A stretch of 64,000 nt of DNA from Manis javanica. Lineage: Eukaryota > Chordata > Mammalia > Pholidota > Manidae. This document shows, one piece after another, positions 59,901 to 64,000 of this stretch. The translations under genes were made by a program, and so were the position numbers. The DNA lies in contig NC_133162.1 in the NCBI RefSeq assembly GCF_040802235.1, positions 575,501-639,500 of the forward strand, written 5' to 3'. The notes under the pieces were generated by a model. The model saw only the letters and a list, made by a program, of their open reading frames with translations, made no database searches and was not told the origin of the DNA. The first letter of the stretch is position 1, and each line of letters begins with the position of its first letter.

Positions 59901-60927
59901 CTGTGCCCTACAGACAGCCCCTGTGGGGGCGCCTTGTGCTGGGCGGTGGCTGCTCTGCCCCCAGTCTGTGACCTGCTTTGGGAGGCCCTCACTGCAGCAC
60001 CCTTTCCTGCGGGAATCCCACATGCTCACCACCCACCTGGTCAAGGTTGGGTCACCTGCTGCCACTTACCTCAAAGGTGTTCCCGGTCACGTCAAACTCT
60101 GGAGGGACAAAGGCACCCTCAGGGTCATCTGGGAGGGAACAGAGAAGGCGTCTGATCACACACCCCACATGAAGAGAAAACCCACAAACGAGGAGGCGGC
60201 CACCAGGGCCCTGTGGACATGCAGCCCACAGCCCGGCTCGGTCCTCCCAGCCCGCCCGCTGGTGCCCGAGTCCCTGAGGAAACAGCAGGTCAAAAAAGGG
60301 AAATGTGGGAAAGTGGGTCCCCAAAGGAGAGAGAGGGGTTTGTCTGCTTCCAGAGAAAGAGTGAGTGGCAGGTTAGGAAGGACACGCGCGCTGTCCCTGG
60401 CACAGGGGGGCTGCGGGAACCCGCAGTGGGCAGGACGGTGGTCTCCTGCTCGGGCCATGTCCCTCACCACAGGGCCAGCAGGACCCAGCCCGGGTAGCAG
60501 GCCACTGCGCCAGGATCCTCACTGAGCCATCGGGGCTGGTGGTCCCTGGCCTCTCTGGGGGCGGTGGGGCAGTGTGACGGCCCCACCAGCAGCTCCAGCC
60601 CTGAGGTTCCGCCCCTCATCCTCCCACTGGAGACCCCATCAGGACTTCCCATAAGCCCACGCTCTGTCTGACAGCCGGGTCCCTGGGGCCCGTCCACGAC
60701 CCTGTTTGCCCCGCCCGCCGCGCCTCACCGCTGAGCTGCTCCATGAAGCACACATTCCCGCTGGTGTTGAAGGCCAGGGTGTCGGGGGTGATGCACAGCG
60801 TCAGAAAGATGGCCGCGTGGGCGATGCTCCTCAGGGACAGGCTGCACTCCAGGCACACGGCCCAGGCCTCCTGCTCGCTGAGGCCACTGTCCCGCAGGGA
60901 GAGGATGTCGGCCAGGGACACGTTCTC
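17671..60927 (-). CDS. KNDC1: KNDC1 (very-KIND), Ras guanine-nucleotide exchange factor; 29 coding exons, 5' exon off-window
   Basis: KNDC1 is a brain RasGEF known to bind MAP2 through a KIND domain and to restrain dendrite growth. Coding exons, 5' to 3', are listed separately. All borders are GT-AG, all phases match, and the exons sum to 5061 nt: 1686 codons plus TAG with no stop. With the missing first coding exon the protein would be about 1720 residues (human about 1749, 30 exons, from memory). Counting from the first codon here: KIND1 about 1-175, variable linker to 383, KIND2 about 384-545, Pro-rich linker to 1065, charged coiled-coil-like segment 1066-1130, RasGEF-N about 1130-1300, RasGEF about 1400-1686, ending [10 protein letters not shown]. 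Introns total about 38 kb. The promoter is not in the window. Confidence 0.96.
17903..19292 (-). other. KNDC1 intron 29
   Basis: 1.39 kb. Contains a weak MIR/L2-like stretch near 18080-18200 (GGCCCTGGTCAGCACTAAGG style). No other feature recognised. Confidence 0.5.
19293..19450 (-). CDS. KNDC1: KNDC1 exon 29: RasGEF
   Basis: 158 nt encoding [35 protein letters not shown] and HRWSKL. The last codon (Arg) is split with exon 30. Confidence 0.96.
20164..20223 (-). CDS. KNDC1: KNDC1 exon 28: RasGEF
   Basis: 60 nt encoding [20 protein letters not shown], phase 0 at both ends. Acceptor tttcag, donor GAG|gtacgc. Confidence 0.95.
20296..20418 (-). CDS. KNDC1: KNDC1 exon 27: RasGEF catalytic domain
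   Basis: 123 nt encoding [20 protein letters not shown] and [19 protein letters not shown]. The NFATAMQIL segment is the conserved RasGEF NF-x-A core. An alternative acceptor six bases further in (20412) would drop Leu-Gln; the upstream one fits the recalled human protein better. Confidence 0.93.
21375..21775 (-). mobile_element. Old L1 (L1M-type) 3' fragment, reversed
   Basis: Shows the reverse complement of the L1 3' part: ACAAAGTTTACCTTCCTCAC, GGCTTACTTCACTTGGCA, GGTCCATCCATG, TGAGTAGTATTCCA, then GTCAGTGGACTTGGGCTG. Highly diverged. Confidence 0.8.
23255..23520. repeat. Degenerate TG-rich tandem repeat
   Basis: Imperfect GTGTGTGACTGTGACAC-like units mixing TG runs with GACTG/GACAC words. 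Lies in KNDC1 intron 26, 300 bp from exon 26. Confidence 0.85.
23823..23973 (-). CDS. KNDC1: KNDC1 exon 26: RasGEF catalytic domain
   Basis: 151 nt encoding [35 protein letters not shown] and [10 protein letters not shown]. Donor AAG|gtcggt is a weaker site than its neighbours. Confidence 0.94.
24204..24286 (-). CDS. KNDC1: KNDC1 exon 25: RasGEF catalytic domain
   Basis: 83 nt encoding [18 protein letters not shown] and VVDKSVAVP. Donor CCCCAG|gtgagt. Confidence 0.95.
24778..24981 (-). CDS. KNDC1: KNDC1 exon 24: approach to RasGEF
   Basis: 204 nt encoding [28 protein letters not shown] and [20 protein letters not shown], phase 0 at both ends. Confidence 0.95.
25315..25440. repeat. TG/CA-rich simple repeat
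   Basis: Interrupted TGTG and CACA stretches inside KNDC1 intron 23. Confidence 0.75.
25503..25682 (-). CDS. KNDC1: KNDC1 exon 23: end of RasGEF-N, linker
   Basis: 180 nt, phase 0 at both ends. Encodes [18 protein letters not shown], an acidic stretch, and [15 protein letters not shown]. Confidence 0.95.
25773..25920 (-). CDS. KNDC1: KNDC1 exon 22: RasGEF-N
   Basis: 148 nt encoding [20 protein letters not shown] and then [15 protein letters not shown]. Confidence 0.96.
26581..26694 (-). CDS. KNDC1: KNDC1 exon 21: RasGEF-N
   Basis: 114 nt encoding [19 protein letters not shown] and [18 protein letters not shown], the classic FLYTFRYF-type core of the Ras exchanger N-terminal motif. Confidence 0.96.
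26695..28271 (-). other. KNDC1 intron 20
   Basis: 1.58 kb. Contains a CA-rich tract at about 26790-26890 and the alternating minisatellite at 27727-28096. Confidence 0.7.
27727..28096. repeat. Alternating minisatellite, 21 units
   Basis: Tandem units of about 14-20 bp, each starting RGTGCTRA and ending GGGA. Units with CTGA and CTAA alternate without exception across 21 units, so the true period is a dimer of about 34 bp. Length variants (ACACAGGGA, TGCACACGGGGA, ACAGGGA) recur in blocks, suggesting later duplication of larger blocks. Sits 180 bp from KNDC1 exon 20. Confidence 0.9.
28272..28492 (-). CDS. KNDC1: KNDC1 exon 20: start of RasGEF-N region
   Basis: 221 nt encoding [37 protein letters not shown] and [18 protein letters not shown]. 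The array at 27727-28096 lies just 3' of it in the next intron. Confidence 0.95.
28662..28759 (-). CDS. KNDC1: KNDC1 exon 19: coiled-coil-like segment
   Basis: 98 nt encoding [17 protein letters not shown] and [13 protein letters not shown]. Continues the heptad-like charged helix. Confidence 0.95.
28831..28924 (-). CDS. KNDC1: KNDC1 exon 18: coiled-coil-like segment
   Basis: 94 nt encoding [19 protein letters not shown] and then [12 protein letters not shown], a highly charged helical segment ahead of RasGEF-N. Confidence 0.95.
32424..32800. repeat. Tandem array with repeated TGACATCA
   Basis: About 20 degenerate units of 17-20 bp built on TGACATCAGAGGG plus a spacer (CATGATCTA, TGACCTG and similar). 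The octamer TGACATCA, one base from the cAMP-response element TGACGTCA, occurs eight times exactly; other units read TGGCATCA or TGATATCA. Confidence 0.88.
33130..33965 (-). mobile_element. Old L1 fragment, reversed (part 1)
   Basis: Reverse-orientation L1 landmarks: ACATAACAAAATCTACCATTT, TGCTGCTGTGAACCTGGGG, TTTTCCACAGCCACCCTG, and GTAGCCCTCCAGTAGGTGTG. Strongly diverged and CpG-rich. Confidence 0.8.
34590..35130 (-). mobile_element. Old L1 fragment, reversed (part 2)
   Basis: Continues the L1 consensus 5'-ward in reverse orientation: TTTGTTGCCTGTGCTTCTGG, AAGTCTGTATGG, and a GGTTTTGGCTGTTGGG segment. Probably the same insertion as part 1, split by 33966-34589. Confidence 0.7.
36786..37201 (-). 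CDS. KNDC1: KNDC1 exon 17: linker
   Basis: 416 nt encoding [12 protein letters not shown], then [18 protein letters not shown], a variable Gly/Pro stretch, and [19 protein letters not shown] at the end. Phase 1 in, phase 0 out. Confidence 0.92.
37921..38021 (-). CDS. KNDC1: KNDC1 exon 16: linker
   Basis: 101 nt encoding [16 protein letters not shown] and RRPSLRGA. Found by phase: it is the only candidate seen that joins exon 15 (phase 2) to exon 17 (phase 1). Several cag acceptors lie close together here; cag|CAGAG is the one that fits. Confidence 0.82.
38786..38930 (-). CDS. KNDC1: KNDC1 exon 15: conserved block
   Basis: 145 nt encoding [18 protein letters not shown] through [19 protein letters not shown]. 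Strongly conserved, AT-richer than its neighbours, with donor GAGAG|gtgagc. Confidence 0.95.
39177..39835 (-). CDS. KNDC1: KNDC1 exon 14: large Pro-rich linker
   Basis: 659 nt, the longest exon. Low-complexity Pro/Glu/Ser-rich until a conserved end, [20 protein letters not shown]. Donor ATGG|gtactg. Confidence 0.93.
39912..40059 (-). CDS. KNDC1: KNDC1 exon 13: linker
   Basis: 148 nt encoding [14 protein letters not shown] through [19 protein letters not shown]. The donor CCCCAG|gtgagg was chosen because it restores the phase required by the next exon. Confidence 0.88.
40521..40611 (-). CDS. KNDC1: KNDC1 exon 12: linker
   Basis: 91 nt encoding [18 protein letters not shown] and MAPDSWPGT. 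The phase (0 to 1) fits both neighbours. It is weakly similar to human. Confidence 0.88.
41166..41243 (-). CDS. KNDC1: KNDC1 exon 11: end of KIND2
   Basis: 78 nt encoding [20 protein letters not shown] and then RSSTCK, phase 0 at both ends. Confidence 0.94.
41244..43046 (-). other. KNDC1 intron 10
   Basis: 1.8 kb, mostly GC-rich unique sequence. No repeat family or additional exon was recognised. Confidence 0.45.
43047..43205 (-). CDS. KNDC1: KNDC1 exon 10: KIND2
   Basis: 159 nt, phase 0 at both ends. Encodes [19 protein letters not shown] through [19 protein letters not shown], the pseudo-kinase-like C-lobe helices. Confidence 0.95.
43206..44199 (-). other. KNDC1 intron 9, exon-proximal part
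   Basis: Unique sequence with no recognised element before the reversed L1 begins. Confidence 0.4.
44200..45420 (-). mobile_element. L1 fragment, reversed
   Basis: Reverse L1 ORF2 and 3' landmarks: GATGAATGAAGCTGCTATAAACG, then ATACAAGCCCTTTATCAGATGTG, then TTGGTCTTTTCCAAGACCAAGAACC. Lies in KNDC1 intron 9 (43206-46648). Confidence 0.88.
45421..46050 (-). mobile_element. Probable L1-associated repeat with internal GC-rich subrepeats
   Basis: Contiguous with the reversed L1. It contains GATCTTCCTGGTTCTTGAT, then repeated AAGTCCAGGTTCCCCACTGG-like blocks, as in other old mammalian LINE copies. The family assignment is from memory and uncertain. Confidence 0.5.
46649..46710 (-). CDS. KNDC1: KNDC1 exon 9: KIND2
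   Basis: 62 nt encoding [20 protein letters not shown]. The acceptor is ctctcttag and the donor GAAAAG|gtgact. Confidence 0.93.
46795..46866 (-). CDS. KNDC1: KNDC1 exon 8: KIND2
   Basis: 72 nt encoding [17 protein letters not shown] and PPPANG. Donor AATG|gtgtgt. Confidence 0.94.
47645..47759 (-). CDS. KNDC1: KNDC1 exon 7: start of KIND2
   Basis: 115 nt starting [19 protein letters not shown] and including [13 protein letters not shown]2 is the module reported to bind MAP2. Confidence 0.95.
47990..48180 (+). mobile_element. Short old L1 3' fragment
   Basis: Degenerate L1 words in order: AGCGATTCCACTCTGGG, GTATCTGCACACCCACACTTGC, AACAGCATTATCC, and CAGTGTCCATTGGTGG. In KNDC1 intron 6. Confidence 0.75.
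48181..48952 (-). other. KNDC1 intron 6, remaining part
   Basis: Unique sequence between the L1 fragment and exon 6. A MIR-like GACAGAGGTTCAGGGAG word near 48280 is too weak to call. Confidence 0.4.
48953..49581 (-). CDS. KNDC1: KNDC1 exon 6: linker between KIND domains
   Basis: 629 nt encoding a Pro/Ser/Glu-rich, low-complexity linker (EVSENTWRG at the start, [11 protein letters not shown] in the middle, ELENAATEQ at the end). Conservation to the recalled human protein is clear only at those islands. Confidence 0.92.
49582..50359 (-). other. KNDC1 intron 5, non-repeat part
   Basis: GC-rich unique sequence with nothing recognised. The remainder of the intron is the TG-rich tract. Confidence 0.4.
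50360..50727. repeat. TG/CA-rich simple repeat next to KNDC1 exon 5
   Basis: Interrupted TGTGTG/GCATG tract running right up to the splice donor of exon 5 (gtaagcatgtgcac). Confidence 0.85.
50728..50842 (-). CDS. KNDC1: KNDC1 exon 5: end of KIND1
   Basis: 115 nt beginning [10 protein letters not shown] and including [16 protein letters not shown]. Donor CAGG|gtaagc opens directly into a TG/CA-rich simple-repeat tract. Confidence 0.93.
51201..51347 (-). CDS. KNDC1: KNDC1 exon 4: KIND1
   Basis: 147 nt, phase 0 at both ends. Encodes [17 protein letters not shown] through DPGDRPDLE, the region equivalent to the kinase C-lobe helices that define KIND domains. Confidence 0.95.
51855..52010 (+). 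mobile_element. MIR SINE
   Basis: Good match to the MIR core in order: TTATCATCCCCACTTTACTG, GAGAGGCTCAGGACCCTGCC, and GGCCACCCAGCCAGAGCCAGG. Confidence 0.8.
52440..52600 (-). mobile_element. Old L1 fragment, reversed
   Basis: Shows the reversed L1 3' landmark GGAGCATCTGTTCATCTTCA and flanking T-rich sequence. Short and diverged. Confidence 0.6.
53272..56425 (+). mobile_element. L1 LINE with large internal deletion, inactive
   Basis: Begins with a short 5'-UTR-like piece (GTCAACAAGATGGCTGCATAAG), then passes at about 53465 directly into mid-ORF2 (ACTAGGGAAAAAGAGAGGA). ORF1 and the endonuclease part of ORF2 are missing. The reverse-transcriptase FADDV motif is readable near 54410-54430, and the 3' part continues to AATAAAGCTGG at about 56402. 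Frames are broken by many stops and shifts (longest readable pieces 84 and 67 codons), so the copy cannot encode a working protein. Confidence 0.9.
56426..57249. other. Intronic sequence between L1 and microsatellite
   Basis: AT-rich near the L1, then unique sequence. No element confidently recognised. Confidence 0.4.
57250..57352. repeat. (CATC)n microsatellite
   Basis: Interrupted tetranucleotide array of CATC/TCCA units (CCATCCATC, CCGTCCATC and similar). Confidence 0.92.
57353..58229. other. Intronic sequence
   Basis: Mixed AT-rich and GC-rich sequence. The AT-rich parts at about 57540-57660 and 57920-58030 look LINE-like but could not be assigned. Confidence 0.35.
58230..58960 (+). mobile_element. 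Diverged L1 ORF2 fragment, interrupted
   Basis: L1 ORF2 words in order: the ATAAGCTACTAGAAATAATG type, GATGGCTGGATATAAGATC, AAATTGATCTATAGATTTG, and CTGAAATTGATGTGGAAGAA. GC-rich sequence at 58690-58840 looks inserted. Confidence 0.8.
59440..59508. mobile_element. Possible hAT (MER5/MER20-type) transposon end
   Basis: Ends with GTTTGAGAACCACTG, matching the terminal inverted repeat shared by mammalian hAT-Charlie elements. The partner end was not found. Confidence 0.5.
60070..60128 (-). CDS. KNDC1: KNDC1 exon 3: KIND1
   Basis: 59 nt encoding [20 protein letters not shown], joined to the previous exon through a split Asp codon. Donor GAG|gtaagt. Confidence 0.95.
60729..60927 (-). CDS. KNDC1: KNDC1 exon 2: start of KIND1
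   Basis: 199 nt, starting in phase 0 with [13 protein letters not shown] and including [15 protein letters not shown] and [13 protein letters not shown], the diagnostic opening of the first KIND domain. Donor AGCG|gtgagg. Exon 1 should join at its 5' edge but was not found before position 64000. Confidence 0.95.
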
Positions 60928-63900
60928 CTGCCAAGACAGGCCCGGCTGAGACAGGTGTGGGGTCAGGCCCTCTTTATAACCCCAGGAGTGCCTGGCACCA
61001 CGGAGGGCAGTCTGGGAACGCAGATGCCATGTGCAGTGTTTCAGTGACACCAGGAATGGGCTTGGAGGCAAGGTCTTTAAAAACCTGCAGAAAGTCCCAC
61101 TGTTCCCTGGATGTAGGAAGCTACTGAGCACCTGGTGGGCAGACCACACAGCTGGGGGCAAGTTCTTGTTCCGGAAGCTGTGCCTCCCTGGGACCTGCTG
61201 TGGCTCTGATCCCCTGGCCCCACAGGCTGGCCACACGAGCTTGCGGGCACTCGGTGGGCTGTCACACTTTCAGGTCGTGAGTGGCTGCGGGAGCCCATGG
61301 TAGTGAGCAGAGCCAGGGACGAGCCACACTAACACACCTATGACACGGTGGCTGCACAGCTGCCTGGATGCAGCTCCAGGCAGTTCACACGGGGGACCTG
61401 CTGGGATTGTCTTTGACACTCACTCACACAGGCACACACGTGTGCGCCAACACCCACAGAGCACCCTGATGCAGTCACACATGCACACACCCCCTCTGCA
61501 TGCCTGCAGGGACACACACGTGCACAGTTCCCACATTTACTAACATGAAGCACACACACATCACATCCATGTGCCCACATTTCACACAGAGCATACACGC
61601 AGCCGCGTAGAGTGCACACACCCTCGCCTACCCACGCACATACTAGTCTCATGCACGTGCACTTGCACACATATCTATACTTCCACCTGAACACTTGTGC
61701 AGTCACAAACCCACCATGCACACTCACCCACATACACGCAGAACACTACACACACCCACTCACACACACAGACACCTTAGACCTCAGGGTCCTTCTCTGG
61801 CCCGCTGCTCGATGCCCTGGTCATCTGTGTGTTTGTGCGCTCATGCACACTGGCCTACAGAGGGGCGAGAGGTGCCAAGGGAGCCAGGCTGGACCTGGGA
61901 GAGGCATGCATGTGGGTTCGGGAAAGGATCTGGGCATGGGGACTTGGAGGGCATGGAGGGGGACGACTGGGAGTTGATGCAGATAGAATGAGCCCCCGGG
62001 TCCAGCTTCTGTCTCCCACCAGCACACAGGGCTGTGCTTAAGGCACAGCTGAGCTGCAGGGTCCCACGAAGCCCTTCCCGACTCCTGTCCCAGAATCCCC
62101 CACCTGCACTTCAAGGCATTCCCACAGCCACTGGCAAAGGTGTGAAGGGCTGAAACTATGATAGGGAGAGAGTCAGGGCTCTTCCGTGTACACCTTGGCT
62201 AGGCCTCCGGGGTTCAGCAAGGCGGGGGGCACACAAGGGGCCGGTGCCTGGTCTGCCCTGCTCTAGGAGACCGGGCACATCCCACCGCTGGCTTCCTCCT
62301 CTGAGCTCAGCAAGGGAGCTCCAACCAGGCCAAGTGCTCCCAGGCCCTTCCGGCTCTTTTTGCAGAGGGGCAGGTAGATGGATGAGGGGAGGGCAGCTCA
62401 CTGGACGCCGGTTCAAATGCAGCTCCCAGAAGAGTGCTCCTGGCCAGAGCCCGGAAATGTGTGCATCCCCTGCAGGAGGGTGGACAGTCTTCAAAGGAGC
62501 ACCCAGAGTGCCAGGCAGAGCACACATCAGGTGGGTGGTGGGTGGCAGGGACCCCAATGCTGCAGCTTCCAGGTCTCCCTGCTGTTTCTGGAGGTTCAGC
62601 CCCAAAGATCCTGATTTGGCTCAATCCGGGGGCCTCTCTGCACTACCCCAGGACTCCCCAAGGCTCAGGGGAGCAGCGGTGCCTGCAGGGCCTGGGTAAA
62701 GAGGTGCCCTGTGAGCACATGCACATGCACAGAGCGCACACACACTACCACACACCTACAGTGCACACATGTGCGTGGGCACACACTAACAGATAGCCCA
62801 GAGACCCCGTGGCTCGTGTTATTCAGGAGAACGGAGCTGCCTACGACGCAGGCCTGAGCCAGTCCCGCTGTGGGGCCTTGCTGGCACCCGCTGGCTGCAG
62901 CCCACATTCCCAGCGAGCCTGCCTGATGGCGCACCTGTTGACTGGGTGAGCTGCCAGGAGGAGGGAGCTCAGGTCAGGCGTGCCCGCAGGGCATCTCACG
63001 ACCCAGCATGACCTCCTGTCAGGTCCAGGCTGCTCCCTGAGCCCCTGCCCAGTGGGGAGAGGCCTGTAAGCGGGGACGCCCCCAGCATGGGGTGAGAGCA
63101 CCCAGATGGGGGCACGCTTTGTGACTTTATGGGGTGCATTCCACGGTCCTGAGTCGTTGCTTGCTGTGTGTGGCTGAGGGCCCACTCACGGACAGGGTGA
63201 TCTCAGCCCCTCTGACACCTGCTGTTGCCACAGGAAGGCGGGATTCAGTGATGCACCATTCCAGACAGAGCTGGGGGATGTTGCTGGTTCTCCTGGCACA
63301 CCAAGGGGAGGGGGTCCTTCCGAGTGCCCACAGAGCCTGGACCCTGGGCACCAGCCCCTTGGGTATGCTGCTCTGGTCCAGGGGAGGAACCGCCCTCCCT
63401 TGCCTGAACCCACAGCCCAAGCAGGGCAGGTGGGTACCTTGGATGAGCCTTGGTTAACGGGCCAGGGATGGCGGGGAGAGATCTGGTGGCATGTGCCAGG
63501 CGCTCCAGCCCCCTCAGTCCCCAGCCCCCACCAGAACTCCAGTGATGCCCCCACGGCCACCCTAGTGGGTGGGAGGCATGCCAGAAGTCCCGCACGTCCA
63601 TGCCCGCCTCCAGAAGGGGCTGCCTGGGGACCCCATGGGCTCTGAGCCTCACTGCCAGCTCCTGTTCCACGGCCAAGAGACACCTCAGCAGGGTGTCCAA
63701 GGCTGGATCACAGGAGGCTGTGGCAGACAGCCAGAGGGAGTGGCGTGCTGTGGACAGTAAAGCTGCCGAGGCTCCCAAGAGGCCCTGTCATCGCTGACCA
63801 GCCTCTGGTGGGTCCATCTCCTGACCACAGAGCTAGCCCTTCAGGCAGGCCCAGAAGGCCCCTCAAGATCCAGCCTGGCCCATGGGGCCTCACACCCTGC

Positions 63901-64000
63901 CCCTCGCTGCTCCCCAGCACGGAGCTGCCTGGGGGGCTATGGAGTTGGTCTGAGGAAGGGGACGCTGAAGTCACGTTCCTCGCAGGGCGGGAAGGTGTTG
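60928..64000 (-). other. KNDC1 first-intron sequence (partial)
   Basis: Sequence upstream of the first recognised KNDC1 exon. Contains a CA-rich tract at about 61410-61790 and a shorter one near 62715-62790. No match to the acidic start of KNDC1 (exon 1) was seen, so that exon should lie beyond 64000. Confidence 0.6.
61410..61790. repeat. CA-rich simple repeat
   Basis: Long interrupted CACACA/CACATG tract with ACAC-rich spacers. Confidence 0.88.

Larger units (their letters stand above)
51348..60069 (-). other. KNDC1 intron 3 (largest, 8.7 kb)
   Basis: Mostly repeat-derived: MIR, reversed L1 traces, a 3.2-kb L1, a CATC microsatellite, L1 ORF2 pieces and a hAT-like end. It separates the two 5' KIND1 exons from the rest of the gene. 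Confidence 0.8.

Noticed and set aside
63245-63778. A 177-codon minus-strand frame near the right edge
   Set aside because: No recognised domain, no splice context, and it is overlapped by several frames of similar length on both strands.
60928-64000. Search for KNDC1 exon 1
   Set aside because: No stretch encoding the acidic DFYDFEPLP-type start with a phase-0 donor was found on the minus strand.

Overview
The window is nuclear DNA from a placental mammal: intron-rich genes with GT-AG splice sites, CpG islands, decayed L1 LINEs and simple repeats. Three orthologues of a human 10q26.3 block are recognisable, all on the minus strand: VENTX (1231-3699), UTF1 (11375-12516) and KNDC1 (17671-60927, continuing beyond the right edge). 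No Alu, B1/B2, carnivore or ruminant SINE was noticed. Together with the presence of VENTX, which rodents lack, this argues against primate, mouse or ruminant. The species cannot be fixed from the sequence.

Layout. 1-1230: intergenic. 1231-3805: VENTX homeobox locus, three exons with a TATA-like box upstream. Its reading frame is broken twice and three DNA-contact residues of the homeodomain are changed, so it looks like a decaying (unitary) pseudogene. 3806-11299: intergenic, with a tandem pair of L1 3' ends (5407-6641), a CpG-rich island with no recognised gene (6650-7460) and an older L1 piece (8930-9552). 11300-12900: intact two-exon UTF1 in its own CpG island, with an AATAAA signal just after the stop. 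12900-16333: intergenic, with L1 and MER5A-like relics. 16334-17670: inferred KNDC1 3' UTR. 17671-60927: KNDC1, 29 coding exons found. Only the first coding exon (about 35 codons in human, from memory) is missing and should lie to the right. All exon phases agree and the assembled reading frame is 5061 nt (1686 codons plus stop) with no interruption. 60928-64000: first-intron sequence.

The genes do not form an operon-like unit. UTF1 is a pluripotency chromatin factor. VENTX is a BMP/Vent-class homeobox gene. KNDC1 (very-KIND) is a neuronal Ras GEF with two KIND domains, a coiled-coil segment, RasGEF-N and RasGEF. Their neighbourhood is conserved synteny. KNDC1 introns hold two notable tandem arrays: a strictly alternating 21-unit minisatellite (27727-28096) and an array carrying eight TGACATCA CRE-like octamers (32424-32800). 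I saw no sign of a new multi-gene system. The most interesting signals are VENTX decay, the orphan CpG island and the CRE-like array.
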